The notes beneath the pieces were generated by a model, which saw only the letters and a program-made list of their open reading frames with translations, was not told the DNA's origin and made no database searches. From Aliidongia dinghuensis (GTDB taxonomy: Bacteria; Pseudomonadota; Alphaproteobacteria; ATCC43930; CGMCC-115725), in assembly GCF_014643535.1 (NCBI RefSeq), contig NZ_BMJQ01000003.1:186001-250000 (forward strand): a stretch of DNA of 64,000 nt. Direction: 5' to 3'. Below, in pieces: positions 7,638 through 16,018 of this stretch. Positions within the stretch are counted from its first letter, which is position 1; each line of letters begins with the position of its first letter. A program made the translations under genes and the position numbers.

Positions 7638-8563
7638 CGCCGCGCCCCCAGCACCCGGCGTACGTTCGCGACCGTGACCGTGGAGACACGGGCGTTCGCC
7701 TCGACCGTGACGCCGGAGACATGGGGCGTCAGCCACAGGTTCGGCACGCCCTCGAGTTCGGAGCCGGCCTTGAGCGGCTCATCCTCGAACACGTCGAGCA
7801 CGGCGGCGGCGAGCCGGCCCGACCGCAGCGCCGCGACAAGCGCCGTCTCGTCGACCATGCCGCCGCGCGCGCTGTTGATCAGCACCGCCCCGGGCTTCAT
7901 GGCGCCGAGCGCTGCCGCATCGATCAGGTGATAGGTCTCTGGCGTCGAGGGCGCGTGCAGGCTCACGACATCGCTGGTCGCAAGCAGGATCGCGCGGTCG
8001 ACAGCCCGGATGCCGGCCGCGGCGAGCGGCGCCGGATCGATGTCGGGCCGGTCGGTCCCGACCACCTCCATGCCGAGCGCCGCTGCCCGGCGGGCGACCT
8101 CGCGGCCGATCGAGCCGCAGCCGATCAGGCCCAGGCGCTTGCCCTGCACCTCGTTCAGCATCAGCTGATTGCGCGGCCATTTGCCGGCGAGCACCGCGTC
8201 GCTCGATTGCCAGATGTTGCGCAACGTCAGGAGGCAGGCCGCGATGACATATTCCGCGACCGAGGCGGCATTGGCGCCGACGGCCGGGCAGACCTCGGCG
8301 CCCATCGCTTCGGCGGCGGCCACGTCGATATTGTCGAGCCCGACACCCAGGCGGCCGATCACCTTCAACCGATCGAAGGCGGCCAGCACCGCGCCCCTGA
8401 CCTGGGTCCGGTTGCGCACGACGAGCGCCGGCACGCCCGGCGCCAGCGCCATGATGTCGGCCGGCCGCTCGCACAGGCCCGGATCGTAATGCACGGTATA
8501 CTCGGCCTTGAGGGTCTCGACCGCGTCCTCGTCGAGATATTCGGTGATCAGCACGTCGGTCAT
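7634..8563 (-). CDS. D-2-hydroxyacid dehydrogenase (phosphoglycerate dehydrogenase-like)
   Basis: A 309-residue NAD(P)-dependent dehydrogenase. The Rossmann motif is GLIGCGSIGREVARR near residue 145. The catalytic set is visible as NSARGGMVDE (Arg), DVFEDEP (Glu) and LTPHVSG (His). The short form without an ACT domain suggests a catabolic 2-hydroxyacid or hydroxypyruvate-type enzyme rather than SerA. It is a single gene, divergent from the DUF2786 gene. The substrate is not determined by the sequence. Confidence 0.88.
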   Translation of the reverse strand: MTDVLITEYLDEDAVETLKAEYTVHYDPGLCERPADIMALAPGVPALVVRNRTQVRGAVLAAFDRLKVIGRLGVGLDNIDVAAAEAMGAEVCPAVGANAASVAEYVIAACLLTLRNIWQSSDAVLAGKWPRNQLMLNEVQGKRLGLIGCGSIGREVARRAAALGMEVVGTDRPDIDPAPLAAAGIRAVDRAILLATSDVVSLHAPSTPETYHLIDAAALGAMKPGAVLINSARGGMVDETALVAALRSGRLAAAVLDVFEDEPLKAGSELEGVPNLWLTPHVSGVTVEANARVSTVTVANVRRVLGARR

Positions 8564-8686
8564 CGGGGGTTCCGCTTGCGGCGAGAGAGGCGCCCTACTC
8601 TGTCAGCCAGGCCCCATCGGCATCAAGGCCTGCCGGCATCAAGGCCCCTTGGCGCCATGGGGCGCCGTCTCCTATGGTCTCGCGCC

Positions 8687-9397
8687 ATGTCCGCCGACGA
8701 CCTCGACAAGCTGCACGCCCGTATCCAGGCGCTGCGCGCCAAGACGACCGCCAACGGCTGCACCGAGGCGGAGGCGCTCACCGCTGCCGCCAAGGTCGCC
8801 GAGCTGCTCGATCGCTACGACCTGTCGCTGGACGATGTCGAGCTCCGGGCCGAGCCCTGCACGCAGCGGGCGTTCGAGACGGGGCGCAAGAAGCGCGTCC
8901 CGCTCGACGAATGCATCGGCGCCGTCGCAGATTTCTGCGACTGCGTGGTCTGGCGCGAAAAGACCCCCACCGGCTTCCGCCACGTGTTCTTCGGCCTCCG
9001 CGCCGATGCCGAGGTGGCACAATATCTGGCCGAACTCATCGACACGGCGATCCGTACCGAGCTCGGCCATTACAAGACCTCGCGCGAGTACCAGCGCTTC
9101 CCGCACAAGGAGCGGCATCTCGCGAACGGCTCCTTCGCGCTCGGCATGGTGGCCTCGATCGCGGACCGGCTCCATGCCTTGAAGGACGCGCGCGACGCGG
9201 CGAACCGCGGCACCGGGCGCGACCTGGTGCCGGTGAAGAGCGCCATCGTCGAGCGCGAGCTGGCGAAGCTCGACCTTACGCTCAAGACCGTGCCGGCCGG
9301 GCGCCGCTATGTCTCGCCCGCAGCCTACGACGCGGGCGGGGCGGCCGGTGCCGCCCTGGCGCTCGATCCGGGGATTGGCGGCAAGCGGGCGCAGTGA
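8687..9397 (+). CDS. DUF2786 domain protein
   Basis: A 236-residue soluble protein. Its N-terminal 40 residues (DLDKLHARIQALRAKTTANGCTEAEALTAAAKVAELLDRYDLSLDDV) match the DUF2786 helical domain. The rest resembles the DUF7168 domain that often follows it: KRVPLDECIGAVADFCDCVVWREK, VFFGLRADAEVAQYLAELIDTAI, ERHLANGSFALGMVASIADRL. Related proteins occur in both phages and chromosomes and have no known activity. The start MSADDLDKL is chosen from the domain boundary; no strong ribosome site was seen. Confidence 0.75.
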   Translation: MSADDLDKLHARIQALRAKTTANGCTEAEALTAAAKVAELLDRYDLSLDDVELRAEPCTQRAFETGRKKRVPLDECIGAVADFCDCVVWREKTPTGFRHVFFGLRADAEVAQYLAELIDTAIRTELGHYKTSREYQRFPHKERHLANGSFALGMVASIADRLHALKDARDAANRGTGRDLVPVKSAIVERELAKLDLTLKTVPAGRRYVSPAAYDAGGAAGAALALDPGIGGKRAQ

Positions 9398-9413
9398 CGC
9401 GGCCAGAACGCCG

Positions 9414-10001
9414 TCACGGTCGCGCGAGCGCCGCCCGGCAGGCGGACTTGACCAGCGCCGCGACTTCCGCCGTCGAGCGGCCGGGGCGCAACATCTGGAA
9501 CACGGGATAGCTCGTGAGCGCGAACAGCAGGTCGACCGTGTCCTGGCGGGCGCCGGCCGACGGCAGGCGCGCGACCACGCCGTCCATCAGCCGGCGCCGC
9601 CGCTCCTGGCGGTCGGCCACGGCCTGGGCGAACTCGGCGTCGAGGCCGAACGCATCATAGAGCGGCGCGAGGGTGGGATCGCTCCAGAAGTCTGAGAAGA
9701 TCTCGACCAGGCGATCGAGCGCCTCCAGCGGATCGGCGAGCGCCATGGCATCGCCGAGCCGCCCGAGCCCGCCTACCTGCGCCCGTTCGTCGAACACCGC
9801 TTCGAGGAGCCCGCGGCGCGAGCCGAACTGGTTATAGAGGGTGAGCCGCGTGACGCCGGCCGCCTTCGCCACGGTCTCGAGCGAGAAGGCCGAGATTCCT
9901 TGCTCGCCAAGCAGCCGGCCGGCGGCGGCCACGACGCGCATGCGCTTTTCAGCCGCGGCCGCCGCGCGCTTCGGGCTCACGTAGGATCGTGTGGTTGTCA
10001 T
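9414..10001 (-). CDS. TetR-family transcriptional regulator
   Basis: A 195-residue repressor-type protein. The N-terminal helix-turn-helix reads RVVAAAGRLLGEQGISAFSLETVAKAAGVTRLTLYNQFGSRRGLLEAVF. The C-terminal ligand domain is unremarkable. It is divergent from the small membrane protein at 10079 with 77 bases between, where a partial inverted repeat is found, so local autoregulation is likely. The ligand is unknown. Confidence 0.9.
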   Translation of the reverse strand: MTTTRSYVSPKRAAAAAEKRMRVVAAAGRLLGEQGISAFSLETVAKAAGVTRLTLYNQFGSRRGLLEAVFDERAQVGGLGRLGDAMALADPLEALDRLVEIFSDFWSDPTLAPLYDAFGLDAEFAQAVADRQERRRRLMDGVVARLPSAGARQDTVDLLFALTSYPVFQMLRPGRSTAEVAALVKSACRAALARP

Positions 10002-10027
10002 GGTTCTGGGGGCATGGCGCTGGCAAA

Positions 10028-10052
10028 TTAGATAAACATTCTGTATAGCTAA
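10028..10052. promoter_or_regulatory. Inverted repeat in TetR/membrane-protein intergenic region
   Basis: TTAGATAAA (10028-10036) and TATAGCTAA (10044-10052) form 9-base arms with 7 matches around a 7-base spacer. The surrounding bases are AT-rich against a GC-rich background. This is a plausible operator for the adjacent TetR protein. Confidence 0.4.
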
Positions 10053-10078
10053 TATAGCAGCTAATCGGAGTTTGCCCC

Positions 10079-10480
10079 ATGCCGCTCGCCGTCCTCATCG
10101 CTTTATCGCTGCACGCCCTTGCCGCCGTGTTCTGGGTCGGCACCACCTTCACGCTGGCCCGCACCGGAGGGATCGGCGGCGAGCGCCTGTTCCGGCCGCA
10201 GATGGGCGCCGCGACGCTCGCCGTGCTGACCGGCAGCTATGTCTGGCACCTCTTGCATGAGGGATCCTTCGGGCCGTCGGAACAGGTGTTGGCCGTCGGC
10301 GTCGTCGCAGCGCTGATCGCGGCCGGCGTGCAGGGCGCCTTGGCCGGTCCGGCGAGCCGCCGGCTGCGCGCCGGGCACGACGAAGCGGCCGCCCGCAGCC
10401 GCCTGGCGCTGGCGCAACGCGTTGCCGCCGTCCTCCTGGCCGTCACACTCGTCTGCATGGTGATCGCCCGCGACGTCTAA
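10079..10480 (+). CDS. Small integral membrane protein (CopD/DUF2269-like topology)
   Basis: A 133-residue protein with four predicted membrane helices: an N-terminal ALSLHALAAVFWVGTTFTLARTGG, a central LAVLTGSYVWHL, VGVVAALIAAGVQGALA and a last RVAAVLLAVTLVCMVIA. The histidine and tryptophan in the first helix resemble CopD/YkgB-like haem or copper membrane proteins, but no motif is decisive. It is probably controlled by the divergent TetR regulator. The function is not known. Confidence 0.7.
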   Translation: MPLAVLIALSLHALAAVFWVGTTFTLARTGGIGGERLFRPQMGAATLAVLTGSYVWHLLHEGSFGPSEQVLAVGVVAALIAAGVQGALAGPASRRLRAGHDEAAARSRLALAQRVAAVLLAVTLVCMVIARDV

Positions 10481-10488
10481 GGCCGGCG

Positions 10489-10953
10489 TCACAGCATCTT
10501 GCGATAGACCACGAAGCCGGACTTCTCCGCCACCCCATCGTAAAGCCGCATTGCGGTCCGGTTGGTCTCGTGGGTCTGCCAATAGACCCGGCGGGCGCCT
10601 GCTGCCCGTGCCCGCTCGTAGACCGCCGTGATGAGCGCGCGGCCGATCCCCTGCCCGCGCGCCGCTGCGTCGGCGAACAGATCCTGCAGATAGCAGGTCG
10701 GTTCGATCGTGGTCGTGCTGCGATGGAAGAGATAATGGGCAAGGCCAATGAGCCGGCCGTCCCGCTCCGCCACCAGAGCATGCACGGGCTCGCCCGGATC
10801 GAAGAAGCGGGACCAGGTCGTCTCGACGATCGCGTCGGGCAATGCCGTGGCGCCGGCCCGCCCGTAGAAGGCGTTGTAGCCGGCCCAGAGCGGCAGCCAC
10901 TCATCGCGGTCCCGCCGCTCGACCGGCCGGACGCAACATTCTTTCGACATCAT
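10489..10953 (-). CDS. GNAT-family N-acetyltransferase
   Basis: A 154-residue acetyltransferase. The acetyl-CoA binding motif A is DLFADAAARGQGIGRALITAVYERA (RGQGIG), followed by WQTHETNRTAMRLYDGVAEKSGFVVYRKML, the usual GNAT end. The start MMSKECCVRPVERRDRDEW at 10953 has a purine-rich site just upstream. A longer frame to 11139 exists but its extension is low-complexity. It lies 8 bases from the convergent membrane gene. The acceptor is unknown; the nearest subgroup acts on amino groups of small molecules. Confidence 0.87.
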   Translation of the reverse strand: MMSKECCVRPVERRDRDEWLPLWAGYNAFYGRAGATALPDAIVETTWSRFFDPGEPVHALVAERDGRLIGLAHYLFHRSTTTIEPTCYLQDLFADAAARGQGIGRALITAVYERARAAGARRVYWQTHETNRTAMRLYDGVAEKSGFVVYRKML

Positions 10954-11050
10954 ATTCCGCCGCCCCTCGTCATTCCCGCAGGGACTCTCGCCGGCGGACG
11001 AGATCACGAGAAGCACCGCTTTCCGCCCTGCGGCGAGACCAGTCGAGCGG

Positions 11051-11554
11051 CTAGCGCAGCAGGTCCTTCGCCTTGTCGAGGCCGGCCTGGACGCAGGGCT
11101 CGTCATTGTTGCCGGGTGAGCCCGAGACGCCGGCGCCACCGATTACCTCGTCACCGACCTTGATCGGCAGGCCACCCGCGATCGCGATGACGTTCGGCAG
11201 GGTCACCTGCTGGTGCACCAGCGGCTCGTTGTCGGCGTAACGCTTGGCGTAGGACGTGGTATCGATGCGGAAGGTGTTGGCCGTGTAGGCCTTGCGACGG
11301 GCATTCTCGACCGTGTGCGGCCCGGCGCCATCGCCGCGCAACAGAGCGATCGTCTCGCCGTCACGATCGACCACCGCCGCCGACACATGGAAGCCCTTGT
11401 CCTTGCAGGCCTCGACCGCGGTCACGGCGATGAGGTTGGCCGCCTCGGCCGACAGCACCTTCTGGGTCTGGAGCTCTGCATGGGCCGCCCCAGCCGAGAG
11501 GCCGACGGCTGCAACGATCAGAGCGAGGCCGAAACGCGGGATACTGCTGGGCAT
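11051..11554 (-). CDS. GlcG/HbpS family haem-binding protein, exported
   Basis: A 167-residue protein with the Sec signal MPSSIPRFGLALIVAAVGLSAGAAHA. The mature part has the GlcG/HbpS fold: VSAAVVDRDGETIALLRGDGAGPHTVENARRKAYTANTFR, then IAIAGGLPIKVGDEVIGGAGVSGSPGNNDEPCVQAGL. Members bind haem or act as accessory proteins in glycolate or cobalamin-related loci. Here it stands alone and periplasmic. The exact ligand is not evident. Confidence 0.87.
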   Translation of the reverse strand: MPSSIPRFGLALIVAAVGLSAGAAHAELQTQKVLSAEAANLIAVTAVEACKDKGFHVSAAVVDRDGETIALLRGDGAGPHTVENARRKAYTANTFRIDTTSYAKRYADNEPLVHQQVTLPNVIAIAGGLPIKVGDEVIGGAGVSGSPGNNDEPCVQAGLDKAKDLLR

Positions 11555-11671
11555 GGCGAGGCTCCCCCGAACTGCTCGATCGAGTAGAGCTACGCCCGTG
11601 CCGCCGCACCGTCCAGCGCCGCCTCGCTCCCTTCACAGGGAGTTCATCGACCACCGGCCGGGCGCCGCACC

Positions 11672-12349
11672 CTATCGCTTGCGGATCATCAGCAGATAGG
11701 CGTAGCCGCCGCCGATGTTCTGGTCCAGGGCGAGCCCGCCCTGCTCGGCCGCCATCGCGCGCAGGTCGCGCTCGATCTCGGCGCGCGGATGCACGTCGAA
11801 CAGCCGGAGCCAGCCCAAGAGCAGGCGGCGGCGCCAGGCGGGGGCCGCGAGCTGGTCGCCGAAATCGACCACGGCCAGGATGCCGCCCGGCGCCAATTGG
11901 TCGAGCGCGCGCTCGACCACCGGCCGCCAGTCGGGGATCATCGACAGGACATAGCTGAAATAGATCACGTCGAAGCGCGCGAGGCCGAACGCCGCCTCGG
12001 GGTCGAAGCCCTGGCCGCCGGCCTGGGCGAGCCGGACGCGCCCGCCGAGCCCGGCCCGGTCGAGCGCACGCGCCGCGGTGTCGAGCATGACCCGGGCGAC
12101 ATCGACACCGTAGATCCGTGCGTCGGGCACCAGATGGCCGAGCCGGACCAGATTACGCCCCGTGCCGCAGCCCATCTCCAGCACCGAGGCGCCGGGTTTG
12201 ACCGGCAGCGCGTCCAAGAGCCGGTCGCGGCCGATCAGATAGAACTTCCGCGTCAGGTCATAGATGTGCCGCTGATAGCGGTACATCACGTCCATGCGCC
12301 GTGCCGCATCTGCGGCGGCGTCAAGACCGGTAGCGGCGAGGTCGGTCAT
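11672..12349 (-). CDS. btaB: BtaB-type betaine lipid N-methyltransferase
   Basis: A 225-residue SAM-dependent methyltransferase. Motif I is VLEMGCGTGRNL (residues 57-68), followed by the acidic residue in ARIYGVDVARVML. It also has FDVIYFSYVLSMIPDW and GGILAVVDFGD. The N-terminus MDVMYRYQRHIYDLTRKFYLIGRDRLLDAL is the BtaB signature. By family it adds three methyl groups to diacylglyceryl-homoserine to give the betaine lipid DGTS. It starts one base after the btaA stop, which fixes the start and the operon. It acts at the cytoplasmic membrane surface. Confidence 0.92.
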   Translation of the reverse strand: MTDLAATGLDAAADAARRMDVMYRYQRHIYDLTRKFYLIGRDRLLDALPVKPGASVLEMGCGTGRNLVRLGHLVPDARIYGVDVARVMLDTAARALDRAGLGGRVRLAQAGGQGFDPEAAFGLARFDVIYFSYVLSMIPDWRPVVERALDQLAPGGILAVVDFGDQLAAPAWRRRLLLGWLRLFDVHPRAEIERDLRAMAAEQGGLALDQNIGGGYAYLLMIRKR

Positions 12350-12350
12350 C

Positions 12351-13595
12351 TCAGGCGACGCGGGAATAGAGGTGGAAGCCGCCGTAGATCGCCGAACGGT
12401 CCTGGGCGAGCCAGCGCTTCGAGTCCGCCTCGTGATAGTGCCAGCCCTCGAAGAGAGCGGCGAAGCGGGCCGGCGCCAGCTTCTCGGCAAACGGCGATTC
12501 GGCGCCGGCGGTGCGGAAGATCACCCGCGCGCCCGGGCGCGACGTCCGTCGGATCTGGGCCCAGAGGTCGGCCAGCATGGTCTCGTCCATCCAATCGACG
12601 CTGTCGAGCAGGATGTAGCGGTCCTTGCTGCCGGCGTCCTCGCTCGCGAGATAGTCGGTCATCGACTGCAGCCGCGTCTCGACCCGGCCGAGCCGGTCGC
12701 GGATCGTCGCGTAATTCTCAGCCTTGAGATACGGCGGCGTCGCGCGGCGCTCCTTCACGTCATAATGCCGGCCGAACGCCTGCCAGGCGAAATAGTTCTC
12801 CGACAGGTCGAAGTCGCAGGCGAGGCGCCGGATGCGATGACGGATCAGGTCGGCGAGGTCGCCGCTCGAGTCCTGGCGCATGGCATCGAACTGGTTTGCC
12901 GGGATGCCGAGGCTGTAGAGCACGACCGGCTGGCGGGCGAGCAGGCGCACGAGCTTGAGTTCGAACAGCGGCCCGATCTCGCGGTCGTAGATCTCGCGCT
13001 GCTCTTCCATCGTGCGCGCGTCGAGGATGCGTTCCGGATGGCGGTCGGCGATCCGGGCGAAGGCATGCAGGAAGCCGATGAACTTGCCGAGCAGCGCCTT
13101 GCGGTAGAGACCCTTGGCAAAGAACTCGACGCGCTCGCGGCCCAAGAGCGAGCGATGCTCCCAGAAGGCGCGTGCGGCCGGGTCGAGCTTGTCGGCCAGG
13201 TGGGTGCGGTAGAGGTCGACATTGTCCTTGTTCTTGGCGATGCCGAAGAACTGGAAGAACGCCTCGTGGTCCGGCAGATGGCGAAGTGCCGCAAGCTTCA
13301 AGCGCGTCAGCGCAATATGCGCCGGGTTGAGGTCGAGGGCGGTGATCTGCGCCGGGTCGGCGACCAGGTAATTGAGGATGTTACAGCCGCCGGACGCGAT
13401 CGTGACAACCCGGCTGTCGGGCCGGAGATCGAGCGCCTCGAGGTCGACGGCCGGGTCTTCCCAGATCTGGTTATAGACGAAGCGGGCAAACCAGAGCGCG
13501 AACAGCCGGTCGAGCAGCGCTTGTTTCTTGCTGGGAGCCTGCCGATAGACCGCCTTCTTGATTGCTGCGGTCTTGCTACGCGCCAGTGCCACCAT
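12351..13595 (-). CDS. btaA: BtaA: SAM:diacylglycerol 3-amino-3-carboxypropyl transferase (DUF3419)
   Basis: A 414-residue protein matching DUF3419/BtaA along its length: LFALWFARFVYNQIWEDPAVDLEAL, VVTIASGGCNILNYLVADPAQITALDLNPAHIAL, and FRTAGAESPF near the end. By family it transfers the aminocarboxypropyl group of SAM to diacylglycerol, the first step of DGTS synthesis. btaB follows directly. In other alphaproteobacteria these genes replace phospholipids with betaine lipids under phosphate starvation. A single CTGTCAT half-site lies upstream, but no complete Pho box was found. Confidence 0.93.
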   Translation of the reverse strand: MVALARSKTAAIKKAVYRQAPSKKQALLDRLFALWFARFVYNQIWEDPAVDLEALDLRPDSRVVTIASGGCNILNYLVADPAQITALDLNPAHIALTRLKLAALRHLPDHEAFFQFFGIAKNKDNVDLYRTHLADKLDPAARAFWEHRSLLGRERVEFFAKGLYRKALLGKFIGFLHAFARIADRHPERILDARTMEEQREIYDREIGPLFELKLVRLLARQPVVLYSLGIPANQFDAMRQDSSGDLADLIRHRIRRLACDFDLSENYFAWQAFGRHYDVKERRATPPYLKAENYATIRDRLGRVETRLQSMTDYLASEDAGSKDRYILLDSVDWMDETMLADLWAQIRRTSRPGARVIFRTAGAESPFAEKLAPARFAALFEGWHYHEADSKRWLAQDRSAIYGGFHLYSRVA

Positions 13596-13736
13596 CGGGA
13601 AAGCCCATCCCTCGTTGCGGGCCCTTCGGCAGCGTGCCCATGGGCCGGAGTAACGAGCGGAATAGGAGCAAAGTCAGGGCCGGTCTACTAGATTTAGGGG
13701 GCCCGGCGATGATTTCACCGAGCCTCCACAGAACCG

Positions 13737-13802
13737 TCTCCGAACTGTCATTTTACTTAAGAAAGACCACTTTTCTCGGAGAACCGACGCCCGTTTCTTA
13801 AG
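13737..13802. promoter_or_regulatory. Interlocked inverted repeats upstream of btaA
   Basis: Two inverted repeats overlap. TCTCCGA (13737-13743) pairs with TCGGAGA (13776-13782). CTTAAGAAA (13756-13764) pairs with TTTCTTAAG (13794-13802). The order is A-B-A'-B', so the two stems exclude each other as simple hairpins or make a pseudoknot. As DNA they could be two operators. The block is AT-rich and lies 142-207 bases before btaA. Confidence 0.45.
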
Positions 13803-13808
13803 CAGAGC

Positions 13809-13845
13809 GAGGAGTGGACGGCGCACGGACGCCATCCGACTCCTC
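13809..13845. terminator. Stem-loop between uppP and btaA
   Basis: GAGGAGTGGACGGCG pairs with CGCCATCCGACTCCTC with one bulge around a short loop. On the plus strand it is followed by GTTTTCC; on the minus strand, the direction of uppP, no T-run follows. It is probably the uppP transcript end or a processing site. Confidence 0.45.
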
Positions 13846-13867
13846 GTTTTCCGTCAGGCGCCGGCGC

Positions 13868-14680
13868 TTACGCCAGCGCCAGCACCAGGGCGCCCACGAG
13901 CCAGCAATAGATCGCGAACGGCCGCATCGCATTCACCTCGTGGCGGCGGAACCAGATCATCAGCGCCCAGACGCTGAGGAAGGCGATGACGCCGGCGACG
14001 AGGCCGCCGATCGTAGCATTGCCCATGGTGCCGGCCGGCGCATGGGCGAGCTTCGGCAGTTCGAGCACGCTCGCACCCAGGATGATCGGCGTTGCCAGCA
14101 GGAACGAGAAACGCGCGGCTGCCTCGTGGGTGAGGCCGGCCCAGAAGCCCGCGACCATGCTGGCGCCGGAGCGCGAGAAGCCGGGGACGAGCGCCAGCGA
14201 CTGGGCAAGCCCGACCAGCACCGCCTGGGTGAAGCTCAGTTCCTGGACCTCCTTCGTGCCGCGCCTCTGTAGCTTCTCGCCGGCATAGAGCAGCACGCCG
14301 TTCAAGAGCAGGAAGAAGGCGGCCGAGGTCACGCTGGAGAAGATGCCTTTCAGGAGCTTCTCGAACACGAGCCCGATGATCGCCGCCGGGATGGTGCCGA
14401 CGATCACCAGCATGAGCGTCCGCCGCGCCGTCACCGCGCGGCTGTCGAACAGGCTCATCAGGAAATCGAGCCAGTCGCGCCAGAAGAAGACAAAAAGCGC
14501 CACCGCCGTGCCGAGGTGCAGCATGACGACGAACGGCAGGAAATGCTCTTTCAGGAATTCCGGGCTCAGGTCCCAGCCGAAGGCGAAAGGCGTGAGGACC
14601 GCGTGAGCGACGGAGGAGATGGGGAAAAGCTCGGTGATGCCTTGGATGATGGAAATGATCAGGGTCTGAAGGAGATCCAT
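13868..14680 (-). CDS. uppP: Undecaprenyl-diphosphatase UppP (BacA)
   Basis: A 270-residue polytopic membrane protein. The two BacA motifs are present: QGITELFPISSVAH near residue 14 and VPGFSRSGASM near residue 165. The first differs from the common EFLPVSSTGH at the glycine (alanine here), so this is a divergent copy. By family it dephosphorylates undecaprenyl pyrophosphate for reuse in peptidoglycan and polysaccharide synthesis. It follows the LysE gene after a 94-base gap that contains no obvious terminator. Confidence 0.92.
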   Translation of the reverse strand: MDLLQTLIISIIQGITELFPISSVAHAVLTPFAFGWDLSPEFLKEHFLPFVVMLHLGTAVALFVFFWRDWLDFLMSLFDSRAVTARRTLMLVIVGTIPAAIIGLVFEKLLKGIFSSVTSAAFFLLLNGVLLYAGEKLQRRGTKEVQELSFTQAVLVGLAQSLALVPGFSRSGASMVAGFWAGLTHEAAARFSFLLATPIILGASVLELPKLAHAPAGTMGNATIGGLVAGVIAFLSVWALMIWFRRHEVNAMRPFAIYCWLVGALVLALA

Positions 14681-14774
14681 GTCGCCTCGGCAGATGGTGG
14701 AACGGGGGGCGGACCGGCTATAGCAAGTCCGGACCGGGGTGCCCAGTGTAAAAGCCGGGGCTGAAGATGCGGGA

Positions 14775-15401
14775 TCAGTCGCGCGTCAAGCTGGCAAGCC
14801 CGACGCCGGCACCGATCAGGAAGGTGCCGGCGATGCGATTGGTGAGGCGCGCGAAGCGTGGCCGGAGTGCCAGCCGCGTCGCCTGGGCCGCGAGGCAGGC
14901 ATAGAACAGCTGCACCACGAACTCGATCACGACGCTTACCAGCGCCAGCACCACCAACTGCACCGCCACGGGCCGCTGCGTATCGACGAATTGCGGCAAT
15001 AGTGCGGTGAAGAACAGCAGCGCCTTCGGGTTCGCGACCTGGACGACGAAGGCATGGGTGAAGAGCCCGGCAGCCCGCCCGCGCGCCACAGGGGCGGCCG
15101 CGACGGCGAGGCTCGACGTCCGGTCGAAGAAGGTCCGGACGCCGAGCCAGAGGAGATAGGCAGCGCCCAGCCACTTGATCGCGAAGAACAATTCATACGA
15201 GGCAAGCAGCAAGGCGCCGAGGCTGGTCGCCGACAGGACGAAATAAAGCGTGTTGCCGGCGATGATGCCGAAGATCGACCAGAGCGCGCGGCCGGCGCCG
15301 TGCTTCAGCGCCTGGGACAGGATGGTCAGCACCGCGGGCCCGGGCGTCAGGCACAGCACCAGCTCCGTGACCGCGAACAGCGCGACGAGCTGCCAGTTCA
15401 T
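14775..15401 (-). CDS. LysE-family amino-acid exporter
   Basis: A 208-residue protein with about six membrane helices. The family opening is clear: LCLTPGPAVLTILSQALKHGAGRALWSIFGIIAGNTLYFVLSA. Next come GAAYLLWLGVRTF and FVVQVANPKALLFFTALLPQFVD. Members export lysine, homoserine or other amino acids. It begins 3 bases after the mntR stop and so is probably co-transcribed with it, an association with no obvious metabolic reason. The substrate is unknown. Confidence 0.9.
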   Translation of the reverse strand: MNWQLVALFAVTELVLCLTPGPAVLTILSQALKHGAGRALWSIFGIIAGNTLYFVLSATSLGALLLASYELFFAIKWLGAAYLLWLGVRTFFDRTSSLAVAAAPVARGRAAGLFTHAFVVQVANPKALLFFTALLPQFVDTQRPVAVQLVVLALVSVVIEFVVQLFYACLAAQATRLALRPRFARLTNRIAGTFLIGAGVGLASLTRD

Positions 15402-15404
15402 GAC

Positions 15405-15884
15405 CTATAGGACTTTCTTGGCCGCGGCCTCGGCGATGAAGCGCTCGAACGCGGCAAGCGTCGGCTCGCTCACGTGATGCTCCATGCCCTCGGCATCGGC
15501 GCGCGCGGTTTCGGGATCGATGCCGAGCGCCTCGAGGAAACGCAGCACGATCTGGTGCCGGCGCCGGCATTCGAGCGCCAGCGCCCGGCCGGCATCGGTC
15601 AGGAAGATCGAGCGATAGGGCTGCTGCTGGACATAGCCGTCGCGCTGCAGCCGGCCGATGGTATTGACCACGGTCGCGTGTGCAACCCCCAGCCGTCGCG
15701 AGATATCGACGGCCCGCGCCTCGCCCTGGGTGTCGATGAGGTCGGCGATCAGCTCGCAATAGTCCTGCGCCATCATGCTGTCGCGCTGGCGCCGCTGCTG
15801 GCCGAATGCCCGCGCCTGGCTTTCCGGCTCGTCGACCACGCAGCTCAAGACGCCGATGACCGGCGTCTCCCTGTCCTCGCCCAT
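15405..15884 (-). CDS. mntR: Manganese-responsive regulator MntR (DtxR family)
   Basis: A 159-residue DtxR-type repressor. The winged helix is DYCELIADLIDTQGEARAVDISRRLGVAHATVVNTIGRLQRDGYV. The metal-binding dimerisation domain follows: ECRRRHQIVLRFLEALGIDPETARADAEGMEHHVSEPTL, with the Glu/His ligands of MntR. About 40 N-terminal residues precede the usual MntR start, so a later Met (MMAQDY) is possible. It is divergent from mntH and is expected to repress it when manganese is plentiful. Confidence 0.9.
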   Translation of the reverse strand: MGEDRETPVIGVLSCVVDEPESQARAFGQQRRQRDSMMAQDYCELIADLIDTQGEARAVDISRRLGVAHATVVNTIGRLQRDGYVQQQPYRSIFLTDAGRALALECRRRHQIVLRFLEALGIDPETARADAEGMEHHVSEPTLAAFERFIAEAAAKKVL

Positions 15885-16018
15885 TGCGCCACTTCCTTGC
15901 TCTACCGGGCTCGGATCCTAGCAAGCGGGCGGCGATTTTGTAAGGCGGGCCGGGCCGCCCTCGCCCGCCAAGCGCCTGTCGGTCACAATTATTTCAACGA
16001 CTGGCATCTTGTACCGAA

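Noticed and set aside
6779..8686. Upstream extension of the DUF2786 gene through the glycosyltransferase and dehydrogenase genes
   Set aside because: The extension is out of frame with one real gene and antisense to another; only the part from 8687 matches a family.
13745..13762. Pho box upstream of btaA
   Set aside because: Only one CTGTCAT half-site is present; the second half is CTTAAGA, too far from consensus to call.
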